This document shows positions 8,085 to 14,726 of a stretch of DNA of 24,897 nt, one piece after another. The notes beneath the pieces are model-generated. The model ran no database searches. It was not told the DNA's origin and saw nothing but the letters and a program-made list of their open reading frames with translations. How positions within the stretch are numbered: the stretch's first letter is position 1; every line of letters begins with the position of its first letter. The stretch comes from CAYWFU01 sp964457585 (GTDB taxonomy: Bacteria; JACRDZ01), in the NCBI GenBank assembly GCA_964457585.1, contig CAYWFU010000039.1:1-24897 (forward strand), given 5' to 3'. Both the position numbers and the translations under genes were made by a program.

Positions 8085-8834
8085 ATGAGAGATAATAATT
8101 TAGAAAATCATGAAAGAGGAAAATGGCTTATTTTAAAATATTTACCTGTAAGTCTTTTTTCTCTTAGAATGACACATGCAACAAGTAAGGGAGGGAAGAC
8201 ACTTCTTATTCCAACTCCTTATGCATTTAAAATGACTTTAATTGACGCATGTTTTAGAGTTTTTAATTGTACTGAAGCTGAAACAAAAGCGCGACAAGTA
8301 TTCGATATAATTAAAAATTGTGAAATCCGGTTTAGTCCTCCTGCTGATTGTATTGTTCAAAATACATTTATTAAAATCAAACAAGAAGATAGAGATGCAC
8401 CTAAAGGTCTATTCAATTCCACAATAGCATATCGTGAATTTTGTTTTTATACTAGAGGAGAACTTAAGGTTGCAATAAGGGCGAATTTCCCGGAAAATGA
8501 TATAAATCTATTAAAAAAGCTAGGAATTCATATTAATTGTATAGGCAAGCGTGGTTCATTCTGGCAATATATTGATAATGAAATTTTTGTTGGTGATTTA
8601 TCGGAAGAATATACATGCACTTCAGAAGAGCAAGCAGGAATTGGAGATTTTAAATGGAGTCAATATTTAGACGATTTTGGAGAAGCCTTATGCAAAGCTA
8701 AAGATGGATTTGACTGCATAAGTACTTATGGGAAAGGTGATGTGAAATTAGGAGAACAGCGTATATTGGTAAAAACAGTTTTACCATATCGTTTTAAACA
8801 GAGTAGTAAACATTTTAGTCAGTATGAAAAATAA
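8085..8834 (+). CDS. cas5: Cas5 RAMP subunit
   Basis: Protein of 249 residues that should cap the 5' handle of the crRNA. The N-terminal stretch SLRMTHATSKGGKTLLIPTP (residues 28-47) matches the pattern found at the first strand and loop of Cas5 proteins. It follows cas7 directly, with GGAG before the ATG, and is the last intact gene of the effector operon. Because no Cas6 is visible, this protein is also the natural candidate to ask about crRNA cleavage, as Cas5d does in type I-C. I could not identify a catalytic set, and the repeats here lack the strong hairpin that Cas5d uses. Confidence 0.85.
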   Translation: MRDNNLENHERGKWLILKYLPVSLFSLRMTHATSKGGKTLLIPTPYAFKMTLIDACFRVFNCTEAETKARQVFDIIKNCEIRFSPPADCIVQNTFIKIKQEDRDAPKGLFNSTIAYREFCFYTRGELKVAIRANFPENDINLLKKLGIHINCIGKRGSFWQYIDNEIFVGDLSEEYTCTSEEQAGIGDFKWSQYLDDFGEALCKAKDGFDCISTYGKGDVKLGEQRILVKTVLPYRFKQSSKHFSQYEK

Positions 8835-8919
8835 TGATATTGCAGGATATGTAACAACATTAAAATATACATCTGATTGCGGACTTGATTTGGAAAAACA
8901 AATTGATAATATTTTTTAA
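8824..8919 (+). other. 31-codon open frame after cas5, possible gene remnant
   Basis: An ATG at 8824 lies inside the last codons of cas5 and opens a frame of 31 codons ending LEKQIDNIF. The overlapping start suggests a further operon gene once began here. Its end coincides with the 24-bp direct repeat also found at 11121-11144, so the gene may have been cut there. No family is recognised, and in particular nothing marks it as Cas6. Confidence 0.3.
8889..8912 (+). repeat. 24-bp direct repeat, left copy
   Basis: Exact copy of 11121-11144 (begins TTTGGAAAAACAAATTG). The two copies are in direct orientation and bracket about 2.2 kb holding a truncated gene, hairpin elements and two toxin-antitoxin pairs. 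Confidence 0.7.
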
Positions 8920-9029
8920 TAAAAATAAATGCAAAGATAGTTTGATTCAGACTATACTTGTGTATTAAATTTATATCAAATATATCTTTTCAAACAAAAT
9001 AAATTTGTTTAATAGTTGGAGAAACGCAT

Positions 9030-9191
9030 ATGATAAAATTCGGCATCAGACAATCGTTTGATAAAATTGATCAAATTAAAGACAGATACTCCAATATAAA
9101 TGCTCCTGTTGAAGCGGCTTTACCATATTATTGGGATATATATGCCCCCGTAAGAAAGCACTTAGAGGAAATTGCGGATTTTACAATGTAG
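9030..9191 (+). pseudogene. truncated N-terminus of a sugar phosphate isomerase/epimerase-like protein
   Basis: 53 residues beginning MIKFGIRQSFDK and including EAALPYYWDIYAPVRKHLEEIADF, which resembles the first strand-helix units of xylose isomerase-like TIM-barrel proteins. TTGGAG lies 8 bases before the ATG, so the start region is well kept, but the frame stops at TAG when a barrel would need more than 200 further residues. Nothing in 9192-9250 continues it. Read as a 3'-truncated remnant. Confidence 0.45.
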
Positions 9192-9253
9192 CCACGAATG
9201 AATGCAAATTTGTACTAATTATATATAGAATACAGAATATTTTTTATCTGGAA

Positions 9254-9297
9254 GTGCCAAGAATACCCTGCAGTTTACTGCAGGGATGAATTGGCAC
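9254..9297. repeat. nested hairpin element, copy 1
   Basis: The outer arms GTGCCAA (9254-9260) and TTGGCAC (9291-9297) enclose CCCTGCAG (9266-9273), a TTTA loop and CTGCAGGG (9278-9285). The core resembles the hairpin 70 bases downstream. No T-run follows directly, so a simple terminator is less likely than a palindromic repeat element. Confidence 0.65.
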
Positions 9298-9337
9298 AAA
9301 TATAAATAATAAATAATTCCTATCAGAGACAGAAGAT

Positions 9338-9359
9338 ACCTCGCAGCTTGCTGCGAGGT
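9338..9359. repeat. hairpin element, copy 2
   Basis: ACCTCGCAG, a CTTG loop and CTGCGAGGT form a 9-bp perfect stem. It shares ATACC, GCAG and CTGC with copy 1. The differing stem bases change in pairs, so both stems are kept. Confidence 0.65.
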
Positions 9360-9368
9360 TCTTCATCA

Positions 9369-9413
9369 TTGATTTTTTAGAAAAAGTAGCTATAATGTAT
9401 TGTAAGTAGCTAT
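9369..9413 (+). promoter_or_regulatory. promoter and candidate operator of the Phd/PIN pair
   Basis: TTGATT (9369-9374) and TATAAT (9391-9396) are 16 bases apart. A direct repeat AAGTAGCTAT at 9384-9393 and 9404-9413, each with a palindromic TAGCTA core, straddles the -10 and is a candidate binding site for the antitoxin. Confidence 0.55.
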
Positions 9414-9433
9414 TAAAAATTTGGAGGATATTT

Positions 9434-9697
9434 ATGGAAAAAATGACAGCAAAAGACTTGAAGAATAGAACAGGTGAAGCAATAAGAATAGTTTCTGCCG
9501 GTAAAAAAGTAGTTATAACCTTACGCGGTAAACCATTTGCAGTAATAGCACCAATACAAGACGTCATATTAGAAGAATCAAACTTACGGCCGATGGATGT
9601 TGCATGGAAAGATATAGAAAATACAATTAAAAAGAGCACTCCAAAATTCAAAACTTCCGGGGAGGCAATGAATTGGACAAGAAAAAGAGCCAGCTAA
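9434..9697 (+). CDS. Phd/YefM-family antitoxin
   Basis: Protein of 87 residues. The N-terminal part (MTAKDLKNRTGEAIR, then VITLRGKPFAVIAPI) is the DNA-binding Phd/YefM fold: a helix, then a beta strand with RGKPFAVI. The C-terminal half is polar and would wrap the toxin. GGAGG at 9422-9426 lies 7 bases before the ATG. The gene overlaps the PIN toxin gene by 25 bases, the usual antitoxin-first arrangement. It lies between the cas effector and adaptation operons. Confidence 0.88.
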   Translation: MEKMTAKDLKNRTGEAIRIVSAGKKVVITLRGKPFAVIAPIQDVILEESNLRPMDVAWKDIENTIKKSTPKFKTSGEAMNWTRKRAS

Positions 9698-10143
9698 TAT
9701 TTATAGATACAAATGTATTTTCAATTGATATAAGATATACAAATGATATTAATTATGAACAAAATAAAAAATTTTTAGAAAAAATAATCATTAATGGCGG
9801 TACAACAAGCATTATAAATTTGCTGGAGCTATGCGGTATTCTTTCTTTTAATTTAAATCAATCCCAATTAAAAGAATTTTTTTATTATTTCCCTCAAAAA
9901 TATAATTTAGATATAGTCCCGAGTTCGGAATTAAACTCAAATTTACCAGGATGTTACCTCAAAGATATTTTAGAAACCATTTATAGAAAATCAAGTTTTG
10001 GCGATGCATTAATAATAAATTCTATTAAACCATTTATGACAAAAAATTCTATTTTTATATCATGGGATGCCCTTCATTTTAAAAATACTTCTATAATTGA
10101 AGTTATGACACCAACAGAATTTTTAAAAAATCAAAATGTTTAG
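9673..10143 (+). CDS. PIN-domain RNase toxin
   Basis: VapC-like PIN nuclease of 156 residues. The acidic residues D12 (IFIDTNVF), E52 (LLELCG), D111 (FGDALI) and D132 form the expected metal site. The start is TTG at 9673, supported by GGGGAGG at 9658-9664 eight bases upstream and by its position within the end of the antitoxin gene. Such toxins cleave RNA when the antitoxin is degraded. It appears intact. Its substrate cannot be read from the sequence. Confidence 0.85.
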   Translation: MDKKKSQLIFIDTNVFSIDIRYTNDINYEQNKKFLEKIIINGGTTSIINLLELCGILSFNLNQSQLKEFFYYFPQKYNLDIVPSSELNSNLPGCYLKDILETIYRKSSFGDALIINSIKPFMTKNSIFISWDALHFKNTSIIEVMTPTEFLKNQNV

Positions 10144-10213
10144 AAATTTAGATGGTACGTTATTTGATTGATAGCAAATGGAATGGTAATGTGATTTTAG
10201 AGTATCTCTTTGA

Positions 10214-10378
10214 GTTTCACGATCATTTATTATCCGATATGAAAATACTGGAGGCGATGCAGTAAGTATTTATCAGGTTATGGAAAATGGGATAATTACC
10301 GATGATTTAGAAAAAGAATTAAAATTCAGGAAAGGGAATATTCGTATTATTCCTTTATGGAAATGGCTTGTTTCGTAA
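10214..10378 (+). pseudogene. C-terminal remnant of a DUF4143-type AAA ATPase
   Basis: This frame has no start codon and ends RKGNIRIIPLWKWLVS before TAA at 10376-10378. The same ending (KKIKFIPLWKWLIAN) closes the intact minus-strand ATPase at 11185-12450. Only about 55 residues survive and no Walker motif remains, so it is the tail of a second, destroyed copy of such a gene in the opposite orientation. The stretch 10144-10213 shows nothing else convincing. Confidence 0.5.
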
Positions 10379-10417
10379 TTTGATTAGTAATTCAAAATAA
10401 TCCCCTGTAATATATAC

Positions 10418-10780
10418 TCAAGCTGCAAGTTTAAATTGAATAGCGTCATATTCAACAATGGGTTTATTTGTATCCCTTCCGGATATTTTGTGTTTTTCGA
10501 TTTTTATAACTCCTAGTTCATTGAAAAACTTTATTATTTTATTTAAATTTGAAACATCCCTTTTAGTTAATTTTGCCAGTTCATAGACAGATTCCGGCTT
10601 AAAATTAATAATATAAGTTAGAATGTTTATATTCCGTATAAAACGCTCGAAATCATTTTTATTGTCAAAAGAAATTTCAAAATCGTTCTTTTCTTTATAT
10701 TTTGATGCATTTTTTAAAGCATCTTTGAAATTGGTGAGCACTTCGGATGATGTTTTTAATGAAACAATTAATTTTTTCAT
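10418..10780 (-). CDS. winged-helix antitoxin (HVO_A0114 / TumA-like)
   Basis: Protein of 120 residues. The central segment SVYELAKLTKRDVSNLNKII is a helix-turn-helix, followed by FFNELGVIKIEKH as the winged-helix strand. This matches MarR-like HVO_A0114-family regulators that pair with TumE (DUF6516) toxins. Its ATG overlaps the stop of the upstream toxin gene as ATGA (10777-10780). The toxin-first order on one short transcript supports the pairing. No separate promoter is seen. Confidence 0.75.
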   Translation of the reverse strand: MKKLIVSLKTSSEVLTNFKDALKNASKYKEKNDFEISFDNKNDFERFIRNINILTYIINFKPESVYELAKLTKRDVSNLNKIIKFFNELGVIKIEKHKISGRDTNKPIVEYDAIQFKLAA

Positions 10781-11067
10781 AGTTTTACTCCCATATGTTC
10801 AAATATTAATTTTTTAAAATTTTCAATAAGCGTATCCACGTCACAATAAGAGTACGGAATTTCTTTATTATCAATATGGACATGTGGACCTTTTGGTTTA
10901 TGGTTATCAATTAACACTTTTTTGTTTGTTTTAATATCCATACAAATTAATCTAAATTTAGAACCGTCAGAATAACTGGCTGATTTCCCGACATTCCATA
11001 TCTTAAGTTCTAGAATATACCTATCATGCAATTTGGCTTTATGCCAATAAACCAATTTTGCTTTCAT
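10777..11067 (-). CDS. TumE-like toxin (DUF6516)
   Basis: Protein of 96 residues. The pattern KAKLVYWHKAKLHDRYILELKIW, split by SDGSKFRLICMD and closed by GPHVHIDNKEIPYSY, follows the DUF6516/TumE family. The family usually carries a similar GxHxHxxxxExPY stretch, and here it is PHVHIDNKEIPYSY. The activity is not well defined in general, and I do not assign one. It precedes the winged-helix partner with a 4-base overlap. A palindrome covers its start codon and promoter. Confidence 0.75.
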   Translation of the reverse strand: MKAKLVYWHKAKLHDRYILELKIWNVGKSASYSDGSKFRLICMDIKTNKKVLIDNHKPKGPHVHIDNKEIPYSYCDVDTLIENFKKLIFEHMGVKL

Positions 11068-11089
11068 ATTGGTATGATATAACCAATAT
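11066..11089 (-). promoter_or_regulatory. palindrome over the tumE-like start, candidate operator
   Basis: ATATTGGT at 11066-11073 and ACCAATAT at 11082-11089 are perfect inverted arms 8 bases apart. The left arm overlaps the CAT of the toxin start codon (11065-11067). Binding there would block both transcription start and translation. Confidence 0.6.
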
Positions 11090-11120
11090 AATGAAAAGTC
11101 AAATTAAAATTATTTCATTT

Positions 11121-11144
11121 TTTGGAAAAACAAATTGATAATAT
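11121..11144 (+). repeat. 24-bp direct repeat, right copy
   Basis: Exact copy of 8889-8912 in the same orientation. It lies in the non-coding gap between the TumE-like gene and the end of the ATPase gene. Confidence 0.7.
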
Positions 11145-11184
11145 ATTTTAAACATTTTCCTCAAGGTTGGGATGTTTTGATTCC

Positions 11185-12450
11185 TTAATTTGCTATTAAC
11201 CATTTCCAAAGCGGAATGAATTTGATTTTTTTTGATTTATATTTTTCTTCTTTTTCTATATCCCATGTAATAATATTTAAATTATCGCATTTTAATTCAT
11301 CGCTTGCTTCATTTAAAGCACTGATTTCTCTTTTTTCTATTTCATAATTTAATTCATACGAAACTTGTATTAATTCACTGTTTTTTATACCTTCTCTTAA
11401 AACAAAATCAACTTCTTTTTGATTTCTTGTTTTATAATAAAATAGTTCATTGTTAAGTTTTTTCCCTCTTCTTAATATTTCCAGAAAAACCATATTTTCC
11501 ATTTTTTTGCCAATATCTTGAGAAAATTGAAATGATTTTGCGGATATCAATCCGGTATCAATTAAATAGAGTTTTTTAGGAGTTTTGATTTGTTCTTTTA
11601 TTTTAAAAGAAAATCTATTCAGAGAAAAAATAACATAAGCTTCCTCTAAATATTTCATATATTTTTGCAGTGTAAGTGTGCTATTAAAATTAAGAATATT
11701 TTTAAGACGAGTATAACTAAATTCATTTGAATAATTAGAAATTAAATACATAGCTAATTTATAAATCTTTTGTGAAAATCTAACATTATATCTTTTTACA
11801 GCATCTTTGAAAATAATAGCATCGAAAAGAGTATCCAAATAAATTTTTGTTTCTAAATTTTTAACTATAATTTCCGGGAAACCACCGTTTTTAATATATT
11901 CATTCAAATGGTTTAAGATTTTTCCACTATAATCCGGAAGTTCAAAATACTGTTTATTTATATCAAAATTTTTTGCTTGTAAATATTCTTTGAAACTAAA
12001 AGGTAATAATTCTATGGAAATATATCTTCCTATTAAAACCGTGCTTAATTCTTTGCTTAGTAAATTTGCATTTGAACCTGTTAAAATTAAATTATAACCT
12101 CTTCTTTGTAATTTATTAATAAATATTTCCCATTTTGGCAAATTCTGAATTTCATCAAATAAAATAAATTTTGGATTATCGTAAATTTCATAAATTCCCT
12201 TTAAAATTTCATCATAATTTTTTATCTGCAGGAGATTTTCATCATCAAAATTTAAATAGGCAAAATTTTTGTTTTTTAATGATAATAATGAAAATACAGA
12301 TTTCCCGCTTCTTCGCGGTCCGATAATTACTTTTATTAAATCTGTGTTTATAAATTTTTCAATTAATTTAAGTTTTTCCCGAGCAATATAAGTATTAGCA
12401 ATAAATTTTTCTTTTTCTAATTTGTGCTGTAAAATAACATTATTTATCAT
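11185..12450 (-). CDS. AAA-family ATPase with DUF4143 domain
   Basis: Protein of 421 residues. Walker A GPRRSGKS at 44-51 and Walker B FILFDE at 95-100 lead into LTGSNANLLSKELSTVLIGR, the usual sensor region. The C-terminal DUF4143 half carries YKTRNQKEVDFVLREG, a nuclease-like E-x-D motif kept in the family, and ends IPLWKWLIAN. Members are common in mobile regions and close to toxin modules; their role is unknown. It is read opposite to cas4 with its own promoter. A remnant of a sister gene lies at 10214-10378. It appears intact. Confidence 0.85.
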   Translation of the reverse strand: MINNVILQHKLEKEKFIANTYIAREKLKLIEKFINTDLIKVIIGPRRSGKSVFSLLSLKNKNFAYLNFDDENLLQIKNYDEILKGIYEIYDNPKFILFDEIQNLPKWEIFINKLQRRGYNLILTGSNANLLSKELSTVLIGRYISIELLPFSFKEYLQAKNFDINKQYFELPDYSGKILNHLNEYIKNGGFPEIIVKNLETKIYLDTLFDAIIFKDAVKRYNVRFSQKIYKLAMYLISNYSNEFSYTRLKNILNFNSTLTLQKYMKYLEEAYVIFSLNRFSFKIKEQIKTPKKLYLIDTGLISAKSFQFSQDIGKKMENMVFLEILRRGKKLNNELFYYKTRNQKEVDFVLREGIKNSELIQVSYELNYEIEKREISALNEASDELKCDNLNIITWDIEKEEKYKSKKIKFIPLWKWLIAN

Positions 12451-12488
12451 ATAATGAATAAAATTCCTTTTTTTTGTTCACTATAACT

Positions 12489-12517
12489 AATATAATATAT
12501 AAGATATAATTTGTCAA
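12489..12517 (-). promoter_or_regulatory. promoter of the ATPase gene
   Basis: On the minus strand TTGACA (12517-12512) and TATATT (12494-12489) are 17 bases apart, about 40 bases before the ATG. Confidence 0.6.
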
Positions 12518-12537
12518 ATTTATTTTAATCTTTGTTA

Positions 12538-12546
12538 TGCTATAAT
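12538..12546 (+). promoter_or_regulatory. extended -10 promoter of cas4-cas1-cas2
   Basis: TGCTATAAT is a perfect extended -10. No good -35 is seen at normal spacing, which extended -10 promoters tolerate. Transcription would begin near 12553, about 50 bases before cas4, and would give the adaptation genes their own control, divergent from the ATPase promoter. Confidence 0.55.
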
Positions 12547-12601
12547 TTATATCGAAAATAAGAAATCGTGATTAGCCTAAAAAATTAAAAAGGAGCAAAA
12601 T

Positions 12602-13090
12602 TTGCATTTCACCGGTACACAAATTAATTATTATTTTATATGCAAAAAGAAGCTCTGGTATTTTAGCCACTCTGTTCATATGGAACAAAATAGTGATTTG
12701 GTTCTACTCGGCAAACTTATTCATGAAAATTCTTATCAGAGAGAAAAAAAAGAAATCGAAATTGATGGTACTATAAAAATTGATTTTATTGGTAAAGATA
12801 AAGTTATTCATGAAATAAAAAAATCCGATAAAGTTGAAGATTCTCATATCTGGCAGTTGAAATATTATATCTGGTATTTAAAACAAAAGGGTGTTGAAGG
12901 GATTACCGGGAAAATAAATTATCCGAAATTAAAAAAAACAATGGATGTATTTTTAGAACCGGAAGATGATGAGAAAATTAATATAATATTAAAAGAAATA
13001 AAACTCATAACTAACGCTGAATTACCGATTAATCATGGTAAAACAAAGATATGCCGAAGTTGCAGCTATGAAGATTTATGTTTTATATAA
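12602..13090 (+). CDS. cas4: Cas4 nuclease of the adaptation module
   Basis: Protein of 162 residues that trims prespacers and helps choose PAM-bearing ones. The iron-sulfur cysteines are C14 (YFICKKKLWYF) and the C-terminal set C151, C154, C160 (CRSCSYEDLC). RecB-type nuclease residues H41, D61 and E71-I-K73 are present. The start is TTG at 12602, supported by AGGAG 6 bases upstream and by the family opening (FTGTQINYYFICKKKLW). It heads cas4-cas1-cas2 and appears intact. Confidence 0.93.
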   Translation: MHFTGTQINYYFICKKKLWYFSHSVHMEQNSDLVLLGKLIHENSYQREKKEIEIDGTIKIDFIGKDKVIHEIKKSDKVEDSHIWQLKYYIWYLKQKGVEGITGKINYPKLKKTMDVFLEPEDDEKINIILKEIKLITNAELPINHGKTKICRSCSYEDLCFI

Positions 13091-13099
13091 GGCAGGAGC

Positions 13100-13165
13100 C
13101 AGAATACAGGAGTCAGAAGCCAGAATAAAATTCTTTTTATTATAATTTCTGACTCCTGTATTCTG
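13100..13165. repeat. 19-bp perfect inverted repeat between cas4 and cas1
   Basis: CAGAATACAGGAGTCAGAA (13100-13118) and its exact reverse complement (13147-13165) are separated by 28 bases. Degenerate CAGAAGACAGAA-type sequence also occurs at 19620-19700, so this looks like a small dispersed palindromic element. It ends 10 bases before the cas1 ATG, and no ribosome binding site is left there. Confidence 0.75.
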
Positions 13166-13175
13166 AATTTAAACT

Positions 13176-14168
13176 ATGAAACAAAACTACTACATTTTTA
13201 ATAGCGGTCGCTTAAAACGGCAGGAAAATACTATTTTTTTTGAAAAGGAAGATGGTACAAGGACAGTTATTCCCATTGAAAATACTGAGGCTATATATGC
13301 TTTAGGTGAGCTGGATTTTAATACTAAACTGTTTAATTATCTGGCTCAAAATGGAATACCTGTTCATATTTTTAACTATTATGGTTTTTATTCCGGAAGT
13401 TATTATCCAAGAGAATATTTAAATTCCGGACAGCTTTTGGTCAAGCAGGTTAATCATTATACAGCTAAACAGAAGAGAACAACTCTTGCAAAAGCATTTA
13501 TAGATGCAGCCAGCTTTAATATTGTGAAAAATTTGAGATATTATAATAACAGAGGAAAAAGTTTGGATGAGTTTATTAATACCATTGAAGGATTTCGTTC
13601 GCAAATTGAAAAAACAGAGGCTATTGATGAATTAATGGGAATTGAAGGAAATATCAGGAACACTTATTACAAAGCATGGCCGTCAATTATTGATCAGAAA
13701 ATAGAATTTGAACGAAGAGTAAAGCAGCCGCCGGATAATATGATTAATGCTTTGATATCATATCTTAATTCATTTGTATATACTACTTGTCTTGGTGAAA
13801 TATATCATACTCAATTGAATCCGCTTATTTCTTATTTGCATGAACCGGGAGAAAGAAGATTTTCGTTGAGCCTTGATTTAGCAGAAATATTTAAACCTAT
13901 TTTAGGTGATAGAATAATATTCACGGTTCTTAATCGGCAGCAGATAACAGAGAAAGATTTTATGACTGAAGTAAATTCATGTTATTTAAATGAAAGCGGA
14001 CGGAAAATTATTGCAAAGGAATATGATGAAAGATTAAAAACAATAATTACTCATAAAAAGCTGGAAAAGCAGGTATCTTATAGATATTTAATACGATTGG
14101 AATGTTATAAATTAGTAAAACACTTGCTTGGAGAGCAGGAGTATGAGGGATTTAAAACCTGGTGGTAA
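13176..14168 (+). CDS. cas1: Cas1 integrase
   Basis: Integrase of 330 residues that inserts spacers together with Cas2. Metal-binding residues are E157 (MGIEGNIRNTYY), H222 (ISYLHEPGERR) and E237 (LDLAEIFKP). The length and the YYIFNSGRLKRQENT opening fit Cas1 proteins of type I-B and related systems. The ATG at 13176 is the family-consistent start, but there is no Shine-Dalgarno site before it, only the arm of a palindromic element. Cas2 follows after 34 bases. All catalytic residues are intact. Confidence 0.96.
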   Translation: MKQNYYIFNSGRLKRQENTIFFEKEDGTRTVIPIENTEAIYALGELDFNTKLFNYLAQNGIPVHIFNYYGFYSGSYYPREYLNSGQLLVKQVNHYTAKQKRTTLAKAFIDAASFNIVKNLRYYNNRGKSLDEFINTIEGFRSQIEKTEAIDELMGIEGNIRNTYYKAWPSIIDQKIEFERRVKQPPDNMINALISYLNSFVYTTCLGEIYHTQLNPLISYLHEPGERRFSLSLDLAEIFKPILGDRIIFTVLNRQQITEKDFMTEVNSCYLNESGRKIIAKEYDERLKTIITHKKLEKQVSYRYLIRLECYKLVKHLLGEQEYEGFKTWW

Positions 14169-14202
14169 ATAAAAAATAGATGTATTATAAGGGGTTTTAA
14201 TT

Positions 14203-14529
14203 ATGTACATAATTCTTGTTTACGATGTTGACAAAAAAAGATGTGGGAAAATGTTGAGGTTATGCAGGAAATATCTTCATCATATCCAGAATTCCGTATT
14301 TGAAGGTGAGATTACCGAAGGAAAATTAGAAGAATTAAAAATTAAAGCTAAAAAAATAATGAAAAATCAAAAACAACAGAATGTTAAACAAGATAATGAA
14401 ATTAATAATACCGGTGAAGCCGAGAATATAAATGAGGATTCACTTATCATATTTAAATCAAGAAATGAAAAATGGTTAGATAAGGAAATAGTTGGAAAAG
14501 ATAAAAAACCGGTAGATAATATACTTTAA
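14203..14529 (+). CDS. cas2: Cas2 with a polar insertion
   Basis: Structural partner of Cas1, with the ferredoxin-like opening YIILVYDVDKKR (D8, D10) and QNSVFEGE. Typical Cas2 proteins have about 87-95 residues; this one has 108. The extra residues form a polar segment (KQQNVKQDNEINNTGEAEN, near 64-82) between the second helix and the last strand (DSLIIF). The family ending IVGKDKKPVDNIL is kept, so this is an insertion in a loop and not a frameshift. AAGGGG precedes the ATG. Confidence 0.93.
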   Translation: MYIILVYDVDKKRCGKMLRLCRKYLHHIQNSVFEGEITEGKLEELKIKAKKIMKNQKQQNVKQDNEINNTGEAENINEDSLIIFKSRNEKWLDKEIVGKDKKPVDNIL

Positions 14530-14535
14530 AAAAAG

Positions 14536-14726
14536 GTAACTATTCAGCACATTTATTTCGCGGTGTAGGAGAGTCTGTCATTCCCGCAGTGTTTAAGCGG
14601 GAATCCAGATTTTATATTTAAACTGAAAAATGGATTCCCGATTAAACATGTCGGGAATGACAAGCCAAAGGTGCACGCCAATACAGTATTTTATGCATTA
14701 TCTGCCAAATTGTGCTGAATAGTTAC
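14536..14726. mobile_element. MITE-like element with 15-bp terminal inverted repeats
   Basis: GTAACTATTCAGCAC at 14536-14550 and its exact reverse complement at 14712-14726 bound a 191-bp non-coding segment between cas2 and the CRISPR leader. There is no open frame inside. The flanks are A-rich (AAAAAG and AAAAAAAG), so a target duplication cannot be told apart from composition. Confidence 0.65.
14576..14662. repeat. dispersed CATTCCCG/CGGGAATGA element nested in the MITE
   Basis: The outer arms TGTCATTCCCG (14576-14586) and CGGGAATGACA (14652-14662) enclose the inner arms CGGGAATCCA (14598-14607) and TGGATTCCCG (14631-14640). A degenerate relative is at 1111-1171. Confidence 0.7.

Noticed and set aside
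8824..8919. Reading the short frame after cas5 as a cas6 fragment
   Set aside because: 31 residues show no glycine-rich loop or RAMP feature; it is kept only as an unidentified remnant.
9244..9651. Minus-strand frame of 135 codons over the Phd gene
   Set aside because: It lies antisense to a clear Phd antitoxin with a strong start signal and crosses two hairpins; it shows no family features.
10152..10265. 37-codon plus-strand frame MVRYLIDSKWNGNV...
   Set aside because: No ribosome binding site and no recognised family; it overlaps the ATPase remnant in another frame.
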